The notes: generated by a model not told the origin, from the sequence alone. Counted from the first letter of the stretch, positions 53,640 to 62,257 are shown. The stretch is DNA of 64,000 nt from Frankia sp. R82 (GCF_023716925.1 NZ_JAMQQG010000210.1:1-64000), one strand, 5' to 3'. Program-made: numbers and translations.

Positions 53640-53745
53640 CCACGCCCCTGCTGACGGCCTCGAACCGGCGACCGCGCCACCCGGCCGGCCGCCCTGCTCG
53701 CGACGCTGGAGGGTGGTCGTTGACGGAGCGATTTCCGGTCAGCTG
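53640..53745 (+). pseudogene. YdeI-type gene, 3' end remnant
   Basis: About 100 bases match 32838-32940 (the end of the intact YdeI gene plus downstream bases) with several small deletions: GCTGACGGCCTCGAACC, CGCCCTGCTCGCG, then GGTCGTTGACG and TCCGGTCAGCTG. The rest of the gene is missing. Confidence 0.8.
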
Positions 53746-54026
53746 CAGCAGCAGACTCGTAGCAACCGTAGCCCCAGCTCCCAGCACGCCTCTCGATCTT
53801 TAGCATTCGGCGTGCCGAGCGTCGTCACCGGATCGCGCAGGCGCTTCCGTTTCAGACCGGCGACGATCGTTTCCACGCTGCGGACCGCACCCGTCGTGTC
53901 GGAGCCACCGTGGACGTACAGGGCGCACCGCCGACCGACAGCTGCTTCCAGGCAGGAGTAATACACCTGATCACAGAACTCGCCGAAAGTCGCATGCGTC
54001 GCACGGTCACGCCGCATTTGACACAA
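53745..54026 (-). pseudogene. Flavodoxin-family C-terminal half, degenerate
   Basis: Reads FCDQVYYSCLEAAVGRRCAL, YVHGGSDTTGAVRSVETIVA, PVTTLGTPNAKDREACWELG and then an altered end. It corresponds to residues 75-150 of the intact 54101 gene and lies head to head with it. The N-terminal FMN-binding half is absent. Confidence 0.8.
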
Positions 54027-54100
54027 GCGCTCGCCGGCACCGACCGCTGGCGCGACGATTCGTCAAATCGTCAAGGGCCTTCAGCTCGGCTTGGTAGGAT

Positions 54101-54562
54101 ATGCCTGTGTCGAAGCTGCTGGTGGTCCAGCACACCCCGTCCCCGACCATGCAGGATATGCTGGAGGCCGTGCTGTCGGGCGCTCGGGCGGATGAAATTG
54201 AGGGCGTGGAGGTTGAGGTTCGGCCGGCACTCTCGGCAACTGCCTCGGATGTCCTGGCCGCCGACGGATATATTCTCGGTACCCCAGCCAATATCGGTTA
54301 TATGTCGGGGGCTTTGAAGCACTTTTTTGATGGTGTGTATTATCCTTGCCTCGAAGCAACCGTCGGTCGGCCGTATGCCCTCTACGTCCACGGAGGCAGC
54401 GACACCACGGGCGCCGTGCGGTCGGTAGAGACGATCACTACGGGGCTGCGGTGGAGGCGCCTGCGGGAGCCGCTGACGGTGGTGGGAGCGCTCGACACCG
54501 CTACCCGCGAAGCATGCTGGGAGTTGGGGGCGACCGTGGCGGCCACACTCGCGGACACGTAG
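54101..54562 (+). CDS. Flavodoxin-family protein (intact member)
   Basis: 153 residues, one flavodoxin-like domain: KLLVVQHTPSPTMQDMLEAV (phosphate loop TPSPT), ADGYILGTPANIGYMSGALKHFFD (FMN 60s loop), YALYVHGGSDTTGAVRSVET (90s loop) and a C-terminal REACWELGATVAATL. Probably an FMN-dependent reductase or electron carrier. It is the only complete member of a family with about eight copies or fragments in the window. TTG/ATG alternatives exist; the given start follows a weak GGTAGGA. Confidence 0.88.
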   Translation: MPVSKLLVVQHTPSPTMQDMLEAVLSGARADEIEGVEVEVRPALSATASDVLAADGYILGTPANIGYMSGALKHFFDGVYYPCLEATVGRPYALYVHGGSDTTGAVRSVETITTGLRWRRLREPLTVVGALDTATREACWELGATVAATLADT

Positions 54563-54586
54563 CGTAACCATTCGACGCACGCGACT

Positions 54587-54832
54587 TTGTGCAAGTTCTT
54601 CGACCAGACCCATTACCCCTGTTTGGACGCCACCGTTGGCAGCCCTTACGCGCTGTATGTGCATGGCAACAACGACACGATGGGTGCGGTGCGGGTGATG
54701 GAGTCGATCGCTAGCGGCCTGCGCTGGCGGCGGTTGCGCGAGCCGGTGACGGTGATCGGTACCCCGGACGCGAAGGGCCGGGAGGCCTGCTGGGAGCTGG
54801 GCGCCGGCACGGCGGCGAGCCTGATGCCGTAG
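54587..54832 (+). pseudogene. Flavodoxin-family C-terminal half, upstream of VapBC
   Basis: 81 codons matching residues 75-153 of the 54101 protein (FFDQTHYPCLDATVG, NNDTMGAVRVMESIA, GREACWELGAGTAASLMP). From 54596 onward the sequence is repeated in inverted orientation at 56699-56935. The N-terminal FMN-binding half is missing, but the reading frame is undamaged. Confidence 0.8.
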
Positions 54833-55044
54833 CGCTCGGGTCTGGTGGGGCACCGACCATGCGTTCATGCGCCATGCATGAACGCATGGTAGCGTGGACA
54901 GATGAGCGAGTCCGCCGACCTGGGCATCGTCCAGGTGCGCGATGTCGATCCGACGACTCTGGCGGTCCTGCGCGAACGGGCCAGATCGCTCGGTCAGTCG
55001 CTGTCCGGGTACTTGCGGGACCTGATGGATGCTGACGCGGCCAC
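54596..55044. repeat. Left arm of a 449-bp inverted duplication
   Basis: Bases 54596-55044 are repeated, inverted and without indels, at 56487-56935 with very few mismatches. The arm contains the flavodoxin fragment, the VapB operator and the first 47 codons of vapB. The arms flank vapC and an AKR pseudogene. Confidence 0.9.
54856..54890. promoter_or_regulatory. VapB operator palindrome
   Basis: ACCATGCGTTCATG (54856-54869), 7-base spacer, CATGAACGCATGGT (54877-54890): perfect 14-bp arms ending 11 bases before vapB. Probably the autoregulatory site of the toxin-antitoxin operon. Confidence 0.85.
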
Positions 55045-55147
55045 GGAAACCAACGCCGAGGTCATCGCCCGCATCGCCCGCGACCGGGAACCGGTGGAGC
55101 TCACCATGGACGACATCCTCGCGGCGCGCGACGAGGGGCGGCGTTGA
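54902..55147 (+). CDS. vapB: VapB/FitA-type antitoxin
   Basis: 81 residues. N-terminal ribbon-helix-helix (LGIVQVRDVDPTTLAVLRERARSLGQSLSGYLRDLM) and C-terminal toxin-binding tail (EVIARIARDREPVELTMDDILAARDEGRR). The stop overlaps the TTG start of vapC by TTGA. It would repress its own promoter through the palindrome. The first 47 residues are repeated exactly in a truncated copy at 56408. Confidence 0.92.
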   Translation: MSESADLGIVQVRDVDPTTLAVLRERARSLGQSLSGYLRDLMDADAATETNAEVIARIARDREPVELTMDDILAARDEGRR

Positions 55148-55545
55148 CCCTCACGTACGTGGTTGACTGCTCGCTCGTCATTGATGCGCTGTCCGCCCGC
55201 AATGGCGACGAGGTGCTGCGGCACCGTCTGTCCGCCCCGCGTACGTTGCACGCCCCGCACCATCTCGACGTCGAGGTCGCGTCAACGGTCCGCGGGCTCG
55301 CCGCCGGAAAGAAGATCACCGATCATCGCGGCGAGCAGATGCTGGCTGACTACGCGCGCCTGCGGATCACCCGTCATCCGGTCTGGCCCTACCACCCCCG
55401 GATATGGGAACTGCGGCACAACCTCGGCGCCTACGACGCCGCCTACATCGCACTCGCCGAAGCACTCGGCTGCGACCTGCTCACCGGCGACACCAAGCTC
55501 AAGAACGCTGCCGGACACCGCGCGACGGTCATCGTCACCCGATAG
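55144..55545 (+). CDS. vapC: VapC-type PIN-domain toxin
   Basis: 133 residues. PIN ribonuclease with acidic residues Asp8 (YVVDCS), Glu44 (DVEVAS), Asp98 (YDAAYIALAEALG) and Asp116 (TGDTKL). It would cut tRNA or rRNA when free of VapB. TTG 55144 overlaps the vapB stop. All active-site acids are present, so the pair looks functional. It lies between the arms of an inverted duplication. Confidence 0.92.
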   Translation: MTLTYVVDCSLVIDALSARNGDEVLRHRLSAPRTLHAPHHLDVEVASTVRGLAAGKKITDHRGEQMLADYARLRITRHPVWPYHPRIWELRHNLGAYDAAYIALAEALGCDLLTGDTKLKNAAGHRATVIVTR

Positions 55546-55665
55546 CCGAAGCGGGCCCGCTTCGCTGGGGTGACCAACGGGCCCAGTCCCCTTGAGGCGA
55601 CCTGGTTCTGCAATGCGCTGACACGTCAGGTGAGACTGACGACCCTCCCCAGGCTGCCGCCACGG

Positions 55666-56269
55666 TCAGTTCCCGACGCCGAGCTCCCGCAGCGTGGACA
55701 GGACGTCCCGCTCCACCGCGCGGGAGAACAGCGAGTACTCGATCTGCAGGTCGGTGGCCGGATGCACGGCGTGCGCCCGGCGGACAGTCGCCGCGTCGAC
55801 CTCCGAGAGGCCGAGGTAGCGCACATGACCAGCGTCGATCATCTCTCTGATCGCGCCCACGGTGTCCTCGATTGGCACCGCGGGGCCGAGGCGGCCAGGA
55901 CGGTATAGGCCGATGTGGTCGGTGCCCAGCCGGGTTAGCGAGTAGGCCAGGACGTTCTTCACCGCGGCGGGACGGGCGTCGACGCCGCCGAAGCACTGGC
56001 CCGGTGTCCGCAGCATGCCGAACGTGACGCTCAACTGGTAACTGTCGCGTTCCCGGCCACACAGCGCTTCGGCGAGCGGCAGCTCGTTGTGGCCCATGGC
56101 GTGGAAGTCACCCGTGTCGATCAGCGTGACGTCGGCATCCAGAGCGGCGTGCACGGCGGCGATGCTCACCGAGCGGTCCGCCTCGCCGTGGACACCCACC
56201 ATGCCCATCGCACCCAGGCCCCAGGCCGGACACCACCGGGCCGGTGCTTCCCAGAGTTCGTGTCTGCAT
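55666..56269 (-). pseudogene. Aldo/keto reductase, frameshifted and C-terminally truncated
   Basis: ATG 56269 (GGGGGAG upstream) gives MQTRTLGSTGPVVSGLG; an extra G near 56215 shifts the frame into MGMVGVHGEADRSV. Sense continues to LRELGVGN at about residue 200 and stops; a third of the barrel is missing. The catalytic Tyr is His (DTGDFHAMGHNE) and the catalytic Lys is Thr (LSVTFG), further signs of lost selection. Confidence 0.85.
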
Positions 56270-56407
56270 CTCGTTCTCCCCCTCGTCTGCCACCCACCCG
56301 GTGTCCGGGTCGCGATGCGTCGACGAGAACGACTGGATGGCAGTCGTACCCGGTCCTGCTATGCACGGTCGGGTTCGCCGCGGTCTGGCAGGTTTCGGAG
56401 AAACCCG

Positions 56408-56629
56408 TCAACGAGGTTGCGCAGGCCGAGCGAGTAGGTGTCTCGGCTGGCCAGGCTGGCCCAGCGTTCCGCAAGCGCCGCGAGGTGTGGCCGCGTCAGC
56501 ATCCATCAGGTCCCGCAAGTACCCGGACAGCGACTGACCGAGCGATCTGGCCCGTTCGCGCAGGACCGCCAGAGTCGTCGGATCGACATCGCGCACCTGG
56601 ACGATGCCCAGGTCGGCGGACTCGCTCAT
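56408..56629 (-). pseudogene. Truncated vapB copy with intact DNA-binding domain
   Basis: The first 47 codons equal vapB at 54902, including the whole ribbon-helix-helix domain. After DADAAT the inverted duplication ends and the frame runs 26 codons into unrelated sequence. It keeps its own copy of the operator and start. A product could bind the vapB operator but not neutralise VapC. Confidence 0.8.
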
Positions 56630-56640
56630 CTGTCCACGCT

Positions 56641-56675
56641 ACCATGCGTTCATGCATGGCGCATGAACGCATGGT
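56641..56675. promoter_or_regulatory. Second copy of the VapB operator
   Basis: Same 14-bp arms and 7-base spacer as 54856-54890, in inverted orientation before the truncated vapB copy. Confidence 0.85.
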
Positions 56676-56698
56676 CGGTGCCCCACCAGACCCGAGCG

Positions 56699-56935
56699 CT
56701 ACGGCATCAGGCTCGCCGCCGTGCCGGCGCCCAGCTCCCAGCAGGCCTCCCGGCCCTTCGCGTCCGGGGTACCGATCACCGTCACCGGCTCGCGCAACCG
56801 CCGCCAGCGCAGGCCGCTAGCGATCGACTCCATCACCCGCACCGCACCCATCGTGTCGTTGTTGCCATGCACATACAGCGCGTAAGGGCTGCCAACGGTG
56901 GCGTCCAAACAGGGGTAACAGGCCTGGTCGAAGAA
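56699..56935 (-). pseudogene. Flavodoxin-family C-terminal half (inverted duplicate)
   Basis: Same amino acid sequence as 54626-54832 on the other strand; the segment toward 56935 has a few mismatches. It is part of the inverted duplication. Confidence 0.85.
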
Positions 56936-56962
56936 ATGTCGCGAAGCCTGGTCACGACAATC

Positions 56963-57910
56963 TCACTCTGAGGGCCACAGTCCGGCTCGAGGCGCTGGCT
57001 TGCCCGCCTGGTTGGCCAGGACCTCGGGACGGGAGCAGGCGCGGCAGATGTCGGCGAAGACGTCGACGAACGGTCGGTTGTCGACCGTTCGCCACACGAC
57101 GGCCAGTTCGCTGGGCGGGAGTCCGCTGACCGGCCGGCAGACGACGTCGTCGCGGCGGTAGATCTCGGCGTTGCCGGCGGAGAGCAGGGCGATCCCTGAT
57201 CCGGAGGCGACCGCCTCAAACGACTCCTCGGCGGTCTCGGCTTCCCCAGCGACAACGGCCGGGGACCGCCGGGCGGCTGCCCCGAGCCAGAAATCCCGCT
57301 GGGCGCCGGCCGTCCTGGGTAGCGCGATGAAGGGCTCGTCAACGAGATCGGCGAAGGGCACCGTGCACAGGCCGGCCAGCCGGTGGCGGGGCGCGAGTGC
57401 GACCCAGACATCCTCACGGGCCACGACCCGCCAGGAGAGCGCACCCGTGTCGGGCACGGGCAGCCAGGCGATCGCGACGTCCACCTCGCCGCGGGCCAGG
57501 CCAACCGTGGGGTCGGCCCAGGAGACCTGGCGGAAGTCCAGCCTCCAACCGGGAAGCCGCTGGTTCATTCGCGCGGCGACGGCTGGAATGAGCCCGCGAC
57601 CGATCCGCGTCTGAAATCCCACCCGCACCGTCGCCCCGGCCTGGGCTGACGCCTCCGAGACTGCGAGCAGCGCCGTTTCCCAGTTCTCGGTGAGCCGCCG
57701 GGCGTGCGGCAGCAGCGCCTCTCCGGCGGGGGTCAGCCGGATCGTCCGCCGGTCCCGGACGAACAGGACGGTCCGCAACGACTGCTCCAGCTGGCGGATC
57801 TGCTTGCTCAACGCCGGCTGCGAGATGAACAGCCGCCTCGCTGCCCGGGTGAAACTCTGCTCCTCGGCGACTGCCACGAAGTAACGCAGGTCCCGGCCGT
57901 GCACATCCAT
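56963..57910 (-). CDS. LysR family transcriptional regulator
   Basis: 315 residues from ATG 57910 (GTG 57916 is in frame). HTH about 15-40 (QSFTRAARRLFISQPALSKQIRQLEQSL) and a periplasmic-binding-like effector domain. It is divergent from an LLM oxidoreductase gene, its likely target. A 15-bp palindrome covers the start codon, suggesting autorepression. Confidence 0.93.
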   Translation of the reverse strand: MDVHGRDLRYFVAVAEEQSFTRAARRLFISQPALSKQIRQLEQSLRTVLFVRDRRTIRLTPAGEALLPHARRLTENWETALLAVSEASAQAGATVRVGFQTRIGRGLIPAVAARMNQRLPGWRLDFRQVSWADPTVGLARGEVDVAIAWLPVPDTGALSWRVVAREDVWVALAPRHRLAGLCTVPFADLVDEPFIALPRTAGAQRDFWLGAAARRSPAVVAGEAETAEESFEAVASGSGIALLSAGNAEIYRRDDVVCRPVSGLPPSELAVVWRTVDNRPFVDVFADICRACSRPEVLANQAGKPAPRAGLWPSE

Positions 57911-57923
57911 AACCACTGGTTAT
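57909..57923. promoter_or_regulatory. LysR-type palindrome over the LysR start codon
   Basis: ATAACCACTGGTTAT, perfect 7-bp arms around one C, with the T-N11-A pattern of LysR boxes. It overlaps the LysR start and lies about 280 bases before the divergent LLM gene. Confidence 0.65.
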
Positions 57924-58201
57924 AGCAACGGGTCTTGGACCGGCGGAGAGGAGCCCGGCAGGGTGGTCTGCCGGGGCCCCTGACCGCTCCCTCTGTCCAG
58001 TCCCCAGGGAAACATCATGCCGGCACTCGTCCACGACCCGGGCCAGCCGGCTGGCCCGGGTCCCGCGGAGGAAGCCGAACCAGGTCCTGGATGCTCGCCG
58101 CCGCCCGCCCTGCAGCTGGCGGCGCGGCGGGGCTGGCCATGGCTTCCGACCGGCTGAAGCGCGGCAGGGGACGACCACCGGAACTTTCGAGGAGTGTGAG
58201 C

Positions 58202-59047
58202 ATGGAACTCGGTGTATATGGACTCAACGCGAAGGCGACAGCCGGCCCGGAGGCAACTGTCCGGCTGGCTCGGCTGGCCGAGGAGCTGGGGTACCGCTCC
58301 TGGTGGGCCGGTGAGCATGTCGTCCTGCCCAGCCCGCGGGTGCCGGCATCGCCGATGGAGGCCACGGACCCGATCCTCGACCCCCTGGTACACCTGACCT
58401 ACGTGGCCGCGGCCACCAGGCAGCTCGAATTGGGCACCGGGGTCATCATCCTTCCCCAGCGCAACCCGCTGGTTCTGGCCAAGCAGGTGGCGAGCCTGGA
58501 CGTACTGAGCGGAGGACGGGTGCTGCTCGGCGTCGGCGCCGGCTACCTGGAACCGGAGATGACCGCCATCGGGGTGCCGATGGCCGGGCGCGGCCGCCGA
58601 ACGGACGAGTATCTCGACGCGATGACATCGCTCTGGCTCGATCCCCTGCCCTCCTACGAAGGGCGGCACGTCTCGTTCAGGAACATCGACGCGTACCCGC
58701 GGCCGGTGCGCCCGCACGGCCCGCGAGTCGTGATCGGCGGCCACAGCGCCGCCGCCTACCGGCGCGCGGTCGCTCGCGGGCACGGATGGTTCGGCAACGG
58801 CACGGCCGCCGACCTTGCCGCCCACCTGTCCGGACTCGCCGCCGCGGCGGCTGAGATCGAGCGCCCGGCCCGGCTCGGCCGACTGGAGATCATCTACATG
58901 CAGCTTGATCCGGTCGAGATCGATGCCGACTCAGCTCGCCGGTACGCCGATCTCGGAGTCGATCGTCTCATCGTGTATCCGCTGCCGATCGAATCGGAGC
59001 GTGACGTCGCCGCCTTCCTGGAACGGCACGCCTCCCTCCCCCGCTGA
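58202..59047 (+). CDS. LLM class F420-dependent oxidoreductase
   Basis: 281 residues. Luciferase-like TIM barrel: ELGYRSWWAGEHVVLP, LVHLTYVAAATRQLELGTGVIILPQRNPLVLAKQVA, SGGRVLLGVGAGYLEPE and GPRVVIGGHSAAAYRRAV, the Rv2161c/TIGR03619 F420 group. The substrate is unknown. The divergent LysR gene is the likely regulator. The 200 bases before the start hold no other gene. Confidence 0.92.
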   Translation: MELGVYGLNAKATAGPEATVRLARLAEELGYRSWWAGEHVVLPSPRVPASPMEATDPILDPLVHLTYVAAATRQLELGTGVIILPQRNPLVLAKQVASLDVLSGGRVLLGVGAGYLEPEMTAIGVPMAGRGRRTDEYLDAMTSLWLDPLPSYEGRHVSFRNIDAYPRPVRPHGPRVVIGGHSAAAYRRAVARGHGWFGNGTAADLAAHLSGLAAAAAEIERPARLGRLEIIYMQLDPVEIDADSARRYADLGVDRLIVYPLPIESERDVAAFLERHASLPR

Positions 59048-59247
59048 CCTGGGTCGGCTCGTCGAGGGCCGCGTCAGTCCTGGTCACGGCGGTGCCACTC
59101 ACGATCCGATCATGAGGCCGAGCGTTTCGGCCACAGCAGTCAGGCTCGGTCGCGTCGAACGCCGGGTAGTGGAACCCGTCGCATGTACGGCACCGTGTCC
59201 GACCAGGAGATAGCCATCGCTGCCATCCGACAACAGCCACCGTCGAA

Positions 59248-59829
59248 GTGGTGCTGTACGTTCACGACCCCACCCTTGCTGTCGAGGACCTGCGCGCACA
59301 CGTGGCGCACCGGTTACGCGAGGCCCCGGCGCTCGCCGAACGCCTCTCCCGGCCGACCGTGACCGGACAGGAGCCCGTCTGGGAACTGGACCGCGCGCTG
59401 GGCCTCGACTACCACGTCGGCTCCGAGACGCTGCCCACCGGCAGCGGGAAGGACGGCCTACCGGCGGCGCTGGACCGGATCGCCGCCCGGCCACTCGACC
59501 CGGACCGCCCGCTGTGGCGGCTCCGGCTGCTACACGGGCATTCCCCCGAGCGGGTCGCCATCGTCTACCGGCTCAGCCACATCCACCAGGACGGTGCCGT
59601 CATGTACCAGGCGCCGCACCGGCTGTCCGCGTCGCCCCGGATCCTGGCCCAAGCCGCCTCCGCCGCGGTCTGGCCTCGCTGTGGCGGTCCGTCCCCGTGG
59701 CCGCGGACGGACCGCCACGGGCGGACAGCCACGGGCGGACGGGCTCACCCGAGCGGAACGGTGAGTACCGACGGGTCGGCGGCGGGCGAGCCGAACGCGA
59801 CGGTGCCCTCCGAGCGGTCCAGGTCGTAG
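59248..59829 (+). pseudogene. WS/DGAT N-terminal fragment
   Basis: A second acyltransferase piece: VEDLRAHVAHRLREAPALAE, LDRIAARPLDPDRPLWRLRL and the motif SHIHQDG (same Ser-for-His variant as the 6.5 kb copy). Sense ends near 59640; the C-terminal 250 residues are missing. Just upstream (59195-59240) bases resemble the start of the SRPBCC gene at 16290-16330, so the fragment sits on a relic of another gene. Confidence 0.82.
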
Positions 59830-61496
59830 TAGAGGTCGTCCTTGGTGTCGACGACCAGGCTGAGGTGGTGACCGAACGGCACGTCCCGGGCGACCGGGTC
59901 GAAGGTCAGGGTCGTCGCGAGGGGCCTGCCGGGTGTTGCCTCGTAGTAGCTGTACACCGCCTTGCTGATGATCGTGGCAACGTCGGTGGGCCCGGTGTCG
60001 TAGAGGTAGGCGACCACGGTGCCCGAGTCGACGTTCGGGGTCAGGGTGAGGTGCAGGGTGGGGACGCCACGGATCCGTTGCGTCGCGGGGTTCGGGCCGG
60101 TCTGCCACACGGCGCCGTCACGCCGGTCCACCGTGGCGAGATCCAGCAGCGGCGGCAGGTGCGTGATCTCCTGGAGAGCCCTGGTGATCAGGATGGTGCC
60201 GGCGTTCGCGGTGGTGTCCTGCCCGGACCGGATCGTGGTCGACCAGGTGCCGGTGGCAGCCGTCGCCGACAGCGAGCCCGTGCCGGCCCACGCCGGACCA
60301 AGACGCAGGGTCGCGCGGGAACGGGTGACAGCGTCCCAGTCGGAGTACGTTTCGATCGCTCCGCCGTCGGTCGTGAGCTGCACCGCGGCTGGGGCGGGGG
60401 CCCGCGCCGCCAGCGAGTCGGGGCGCAGGTAGCGGTCGAACCAGTCCCATGCGGACGACCACAGCGCGTTGGGGAAGCCGAGCAGACCACCGATCTCGTT
60501 GGTCCCGTGGTCGCCGGGGGCGAGCCGCAGGGCCTTGGGGCCGGTGAGCTGGTTGAAGAAGCCGATCTGCGGGACGGGCGAGAAGAAGTTGTCGCCGTAG
60601 GCCGCCGCCATGAAGATCGCGGGACGGCGCCTGTTGAGGGCGTCGAGATCGCTGGCGACCCCGCGGGGCCTGGCCCAGTCCAGCACCTGCGGCATGTTCC
60701 GGAACGCGCGGTAGTCGTCCAACAGCTCGCTCACCTCGTCCCCCCGCCGCCCGGTGAGCGACTGCAGGGTCGTCAGCAGGTTCACTGCGGCCTTGTGTCG
60801 GGTGTTCGCGGCGTAGAGCGAAAGGCCGAAGTCGGTCCAACCGCTCAGGGACGCGACCGCCCCGATCCGGGGGTCGGCACCCGCGGCGAGCAGCGCGATG
60901 CCGGCGCCGTAGGACAGCCCGGCGGCGGCGATCCGCGTCGGGTCGGCCGGGGTATGGGCGAGCGCCCAGGTGATGACGTCCGAGACATCGGAGACGTCCT
61001 GCGGCCCGGCGAGATCCACCGTTCCGCCGGAGCTGTAGAAGCCCCGGGTGTTGTAGGTGATGACGACGTAGCCCCGCCGGGACAGGTCGGCCGCCTGGCT
61101 TTCGAAGGTCGTCTCCGCAAATCCCCAGGGGGCTGGAATCACCGCGAGTGGATGGCGCCCGGAGCCCGACGGGATGACAACGCTGGCCGTCAGAGTCGTG
61201 CCGTCGCGCGTCACGATCTGCGTTCCAGGGGGAACTGACGGCGTGCCGCCGGAGGCGGCCGTGGCCGTCGCCGCGGGCTGCGCCCCGGCGCTCGGCCGCT
61301 GCCCGACGGGCGCTGGCAGATCGGATGGCCGCGTCGTGAGTGCCGGCACCATCGGGCTGGCACGGACGGCATCCCGGAGCCGCGTCGGGGCCGGGGAGCC
61401 GCAGCCGACGGCGGTGGCCGCCACAGCACACAGCACCAGCGCCGTCCCCACGCGACGGGCTCGGCGACCGGGCGGAACGGAACGTCCACAAGGCAT
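59745..61496 (-). CDS. Secreted CocE/NonD (S15-like) alpha/beta hydrolase lipoprotein
   Basis: 583 residues from ATG 61496. Lipoprotein signal (TALVLCAVAATAVGC, lipobox AVGC). The catalytic domain has VVITYNTRGFYSSGG, nucleophile GLSYGAG and a C-terminal His in PGDHGTNE, with an inserted helical cap; the last 170 residues are the jelly-roll of the Xaa-Pro dipeptidyl-peptidase/CocE family (TLTPNVDSGTVVAYLYD, GHHLSLVVDTKDDLYYD). It is likely a surface esterase or peptidase. An earlier ATG at 61583 would destroy the lipoprotein signal. Confidence 0.9.
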   Translation of the reverse strand: MPCGRSVPPGRRARRVGTALVLCAVAATAVGCGSPAPTRLRDAVRASPMVPALTTRPSDLPAPVGQRPSAGAQPAATATAASGGTPSVPPGTQIVTRDGTTLTASVVIPSGSGRHPLAVIPAPWGFAETTFESQAADLSRRGYVVITYNTRGFYSSGGTVDLAGPQDVSDVSDVITWALAHTPADPTRIAAAGLSYGAGIALLAAGADPRIGAVASLSGWTDFGLSLYAANTRHKAAVNLLTTLQSLTGRRGDEVSELLDDYRAFRNMPQVLDWARPRGVASDLDALNRRRPAIFMAAAYGDNFFSPVPQIGFFNQLTGPKALRLAPGDHGTNEIGGLLGFPNALWSSAWDWFDRYLRPDSLAARAPAPAAVQLTTDGGAIETYSDWDAVTRSRATLRLGPAWAGTGSLSATAATGTWSTTIRSGQDTTANAGTILITRALQEITHLPPLLDLATVDRRDGAVWQTGPNPATQRIRGVPTLHLTLTPNVDSGTVVAYLYDTGPTDVATIISKAVYSYYEATPGRPLATTLTFDPVARDVPFGHHLSLVVDTKDDLYYDLDRSEGTVAFGSPAADPSVLTVPLG

Positions 61497-61767
61497 CAGT
61501 AGCCCCACACCAACGATCGCGAGAAAACCATCGATCCCGGGCAGATAATCATGGCTCGCGAGAATAGGACATTCTTCTGTCATGCGCCCGCAATACGGAT
61601 CCCGATCACTGGAGGAGCGACTCTCGACCCGACAGCGGCGACGCGCGAGGGATTTGGAGATTTCCCCCTCGAGGGAACCACTCGGCCGTTCGCGTATAGG
61701 CGGAATGTTCCCGGACCATGGCCACACAGGAGCTCGTGGACCGCGTCGTGCGTTCTGTCCGCAGCCC

Positions 61768-61955
61768 ATGTCGGCAGGCGTAACCCAGCGACGAGAAAAG
61801 CGTCGAGGCGGGTGTCGTAGCCGTGACTGCTGATGGTATCGGCACAGAGGTTTCCGACGACACCATGTTCAGCCTTGACGTTCACCCTTGACGACATCGT
61901 CGACGCCCACCGTCGCCCGAAGAAGGAGGACCAGGTCGACAAGACCGTCATCACC
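61768..61955. pseudogene. Fused C-terminal tails of a TetR (-) and a quinone reductase (+)
   Basis: On the minus strand 61768-61862 reads VGNLCADTISSHGYDTRLDAFL, the end of the 38685 TetR protein. On the plus strand 61881-61955 reads TFTLDDIVDAHRR, KKEDQVDKTVITV, the end of the 39509 quinone reductase, with its stop changed to CGA. The two proximal halves and the operator are missing, as if one deletion removed the centre of a duplicated TetR/QOR pair. Confidence 0.8.
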
Positions 61956-62221
61956 GTCCGATCAGCCCACGAACCGGACATCCGGTCAGGCGAGGAGCCG
62001 ATCAAGCGTGCCGGCGGTCAGGAGGCGGGCGGTCCAGGCCTGGAGCTGGTCGTTCGAACCCATCATGGTCCGAACCCCATCAAGTCCGTAGACAAGGTTC
62101 CGGCGCCGGGCTACGTTCATCCCGACAGCAGGTTTACTCTGCGGTCCAGGCCCGTCCACCGTTCAGTCCGGCGCGCATCGAGATCCCGGCCGGCAGCGGT
62201 GCGGTGGCACCAGGCCAACCG

Positions 62222-62257
62222 CTGGGTCCGTTGGGTCCGTTGGGTCCGTTGGGTCCG
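62222..62257. repeat. 9-bp tandem repeat, four units
   Basis: CTGGGTCCG followed by three TTGGGTCCG units. A coding origin is not evident. Confidence 0.8.

Larger units (their letters stand above)
56487..56935. repeat. Right arm of the 449-bp inverted duplication
   Basis: Inverted copy of 54596-55044. Ends 27 bases before the LysR stop. Confidence 0.9.

Noticed and set aside
59514-61238. 574-codon plus-strand frame over the CocE-like hydrolase
   Set aside because: Antisense to a complete lipoprotein hydrolase with signal peptide and catalytic motifs.
60118-61491. 457-codon minus-strand frame in the hydrolase region
   Set aside because: Shifted frame of the same gene; Arg/Pro/Gly-rich with no motifs.
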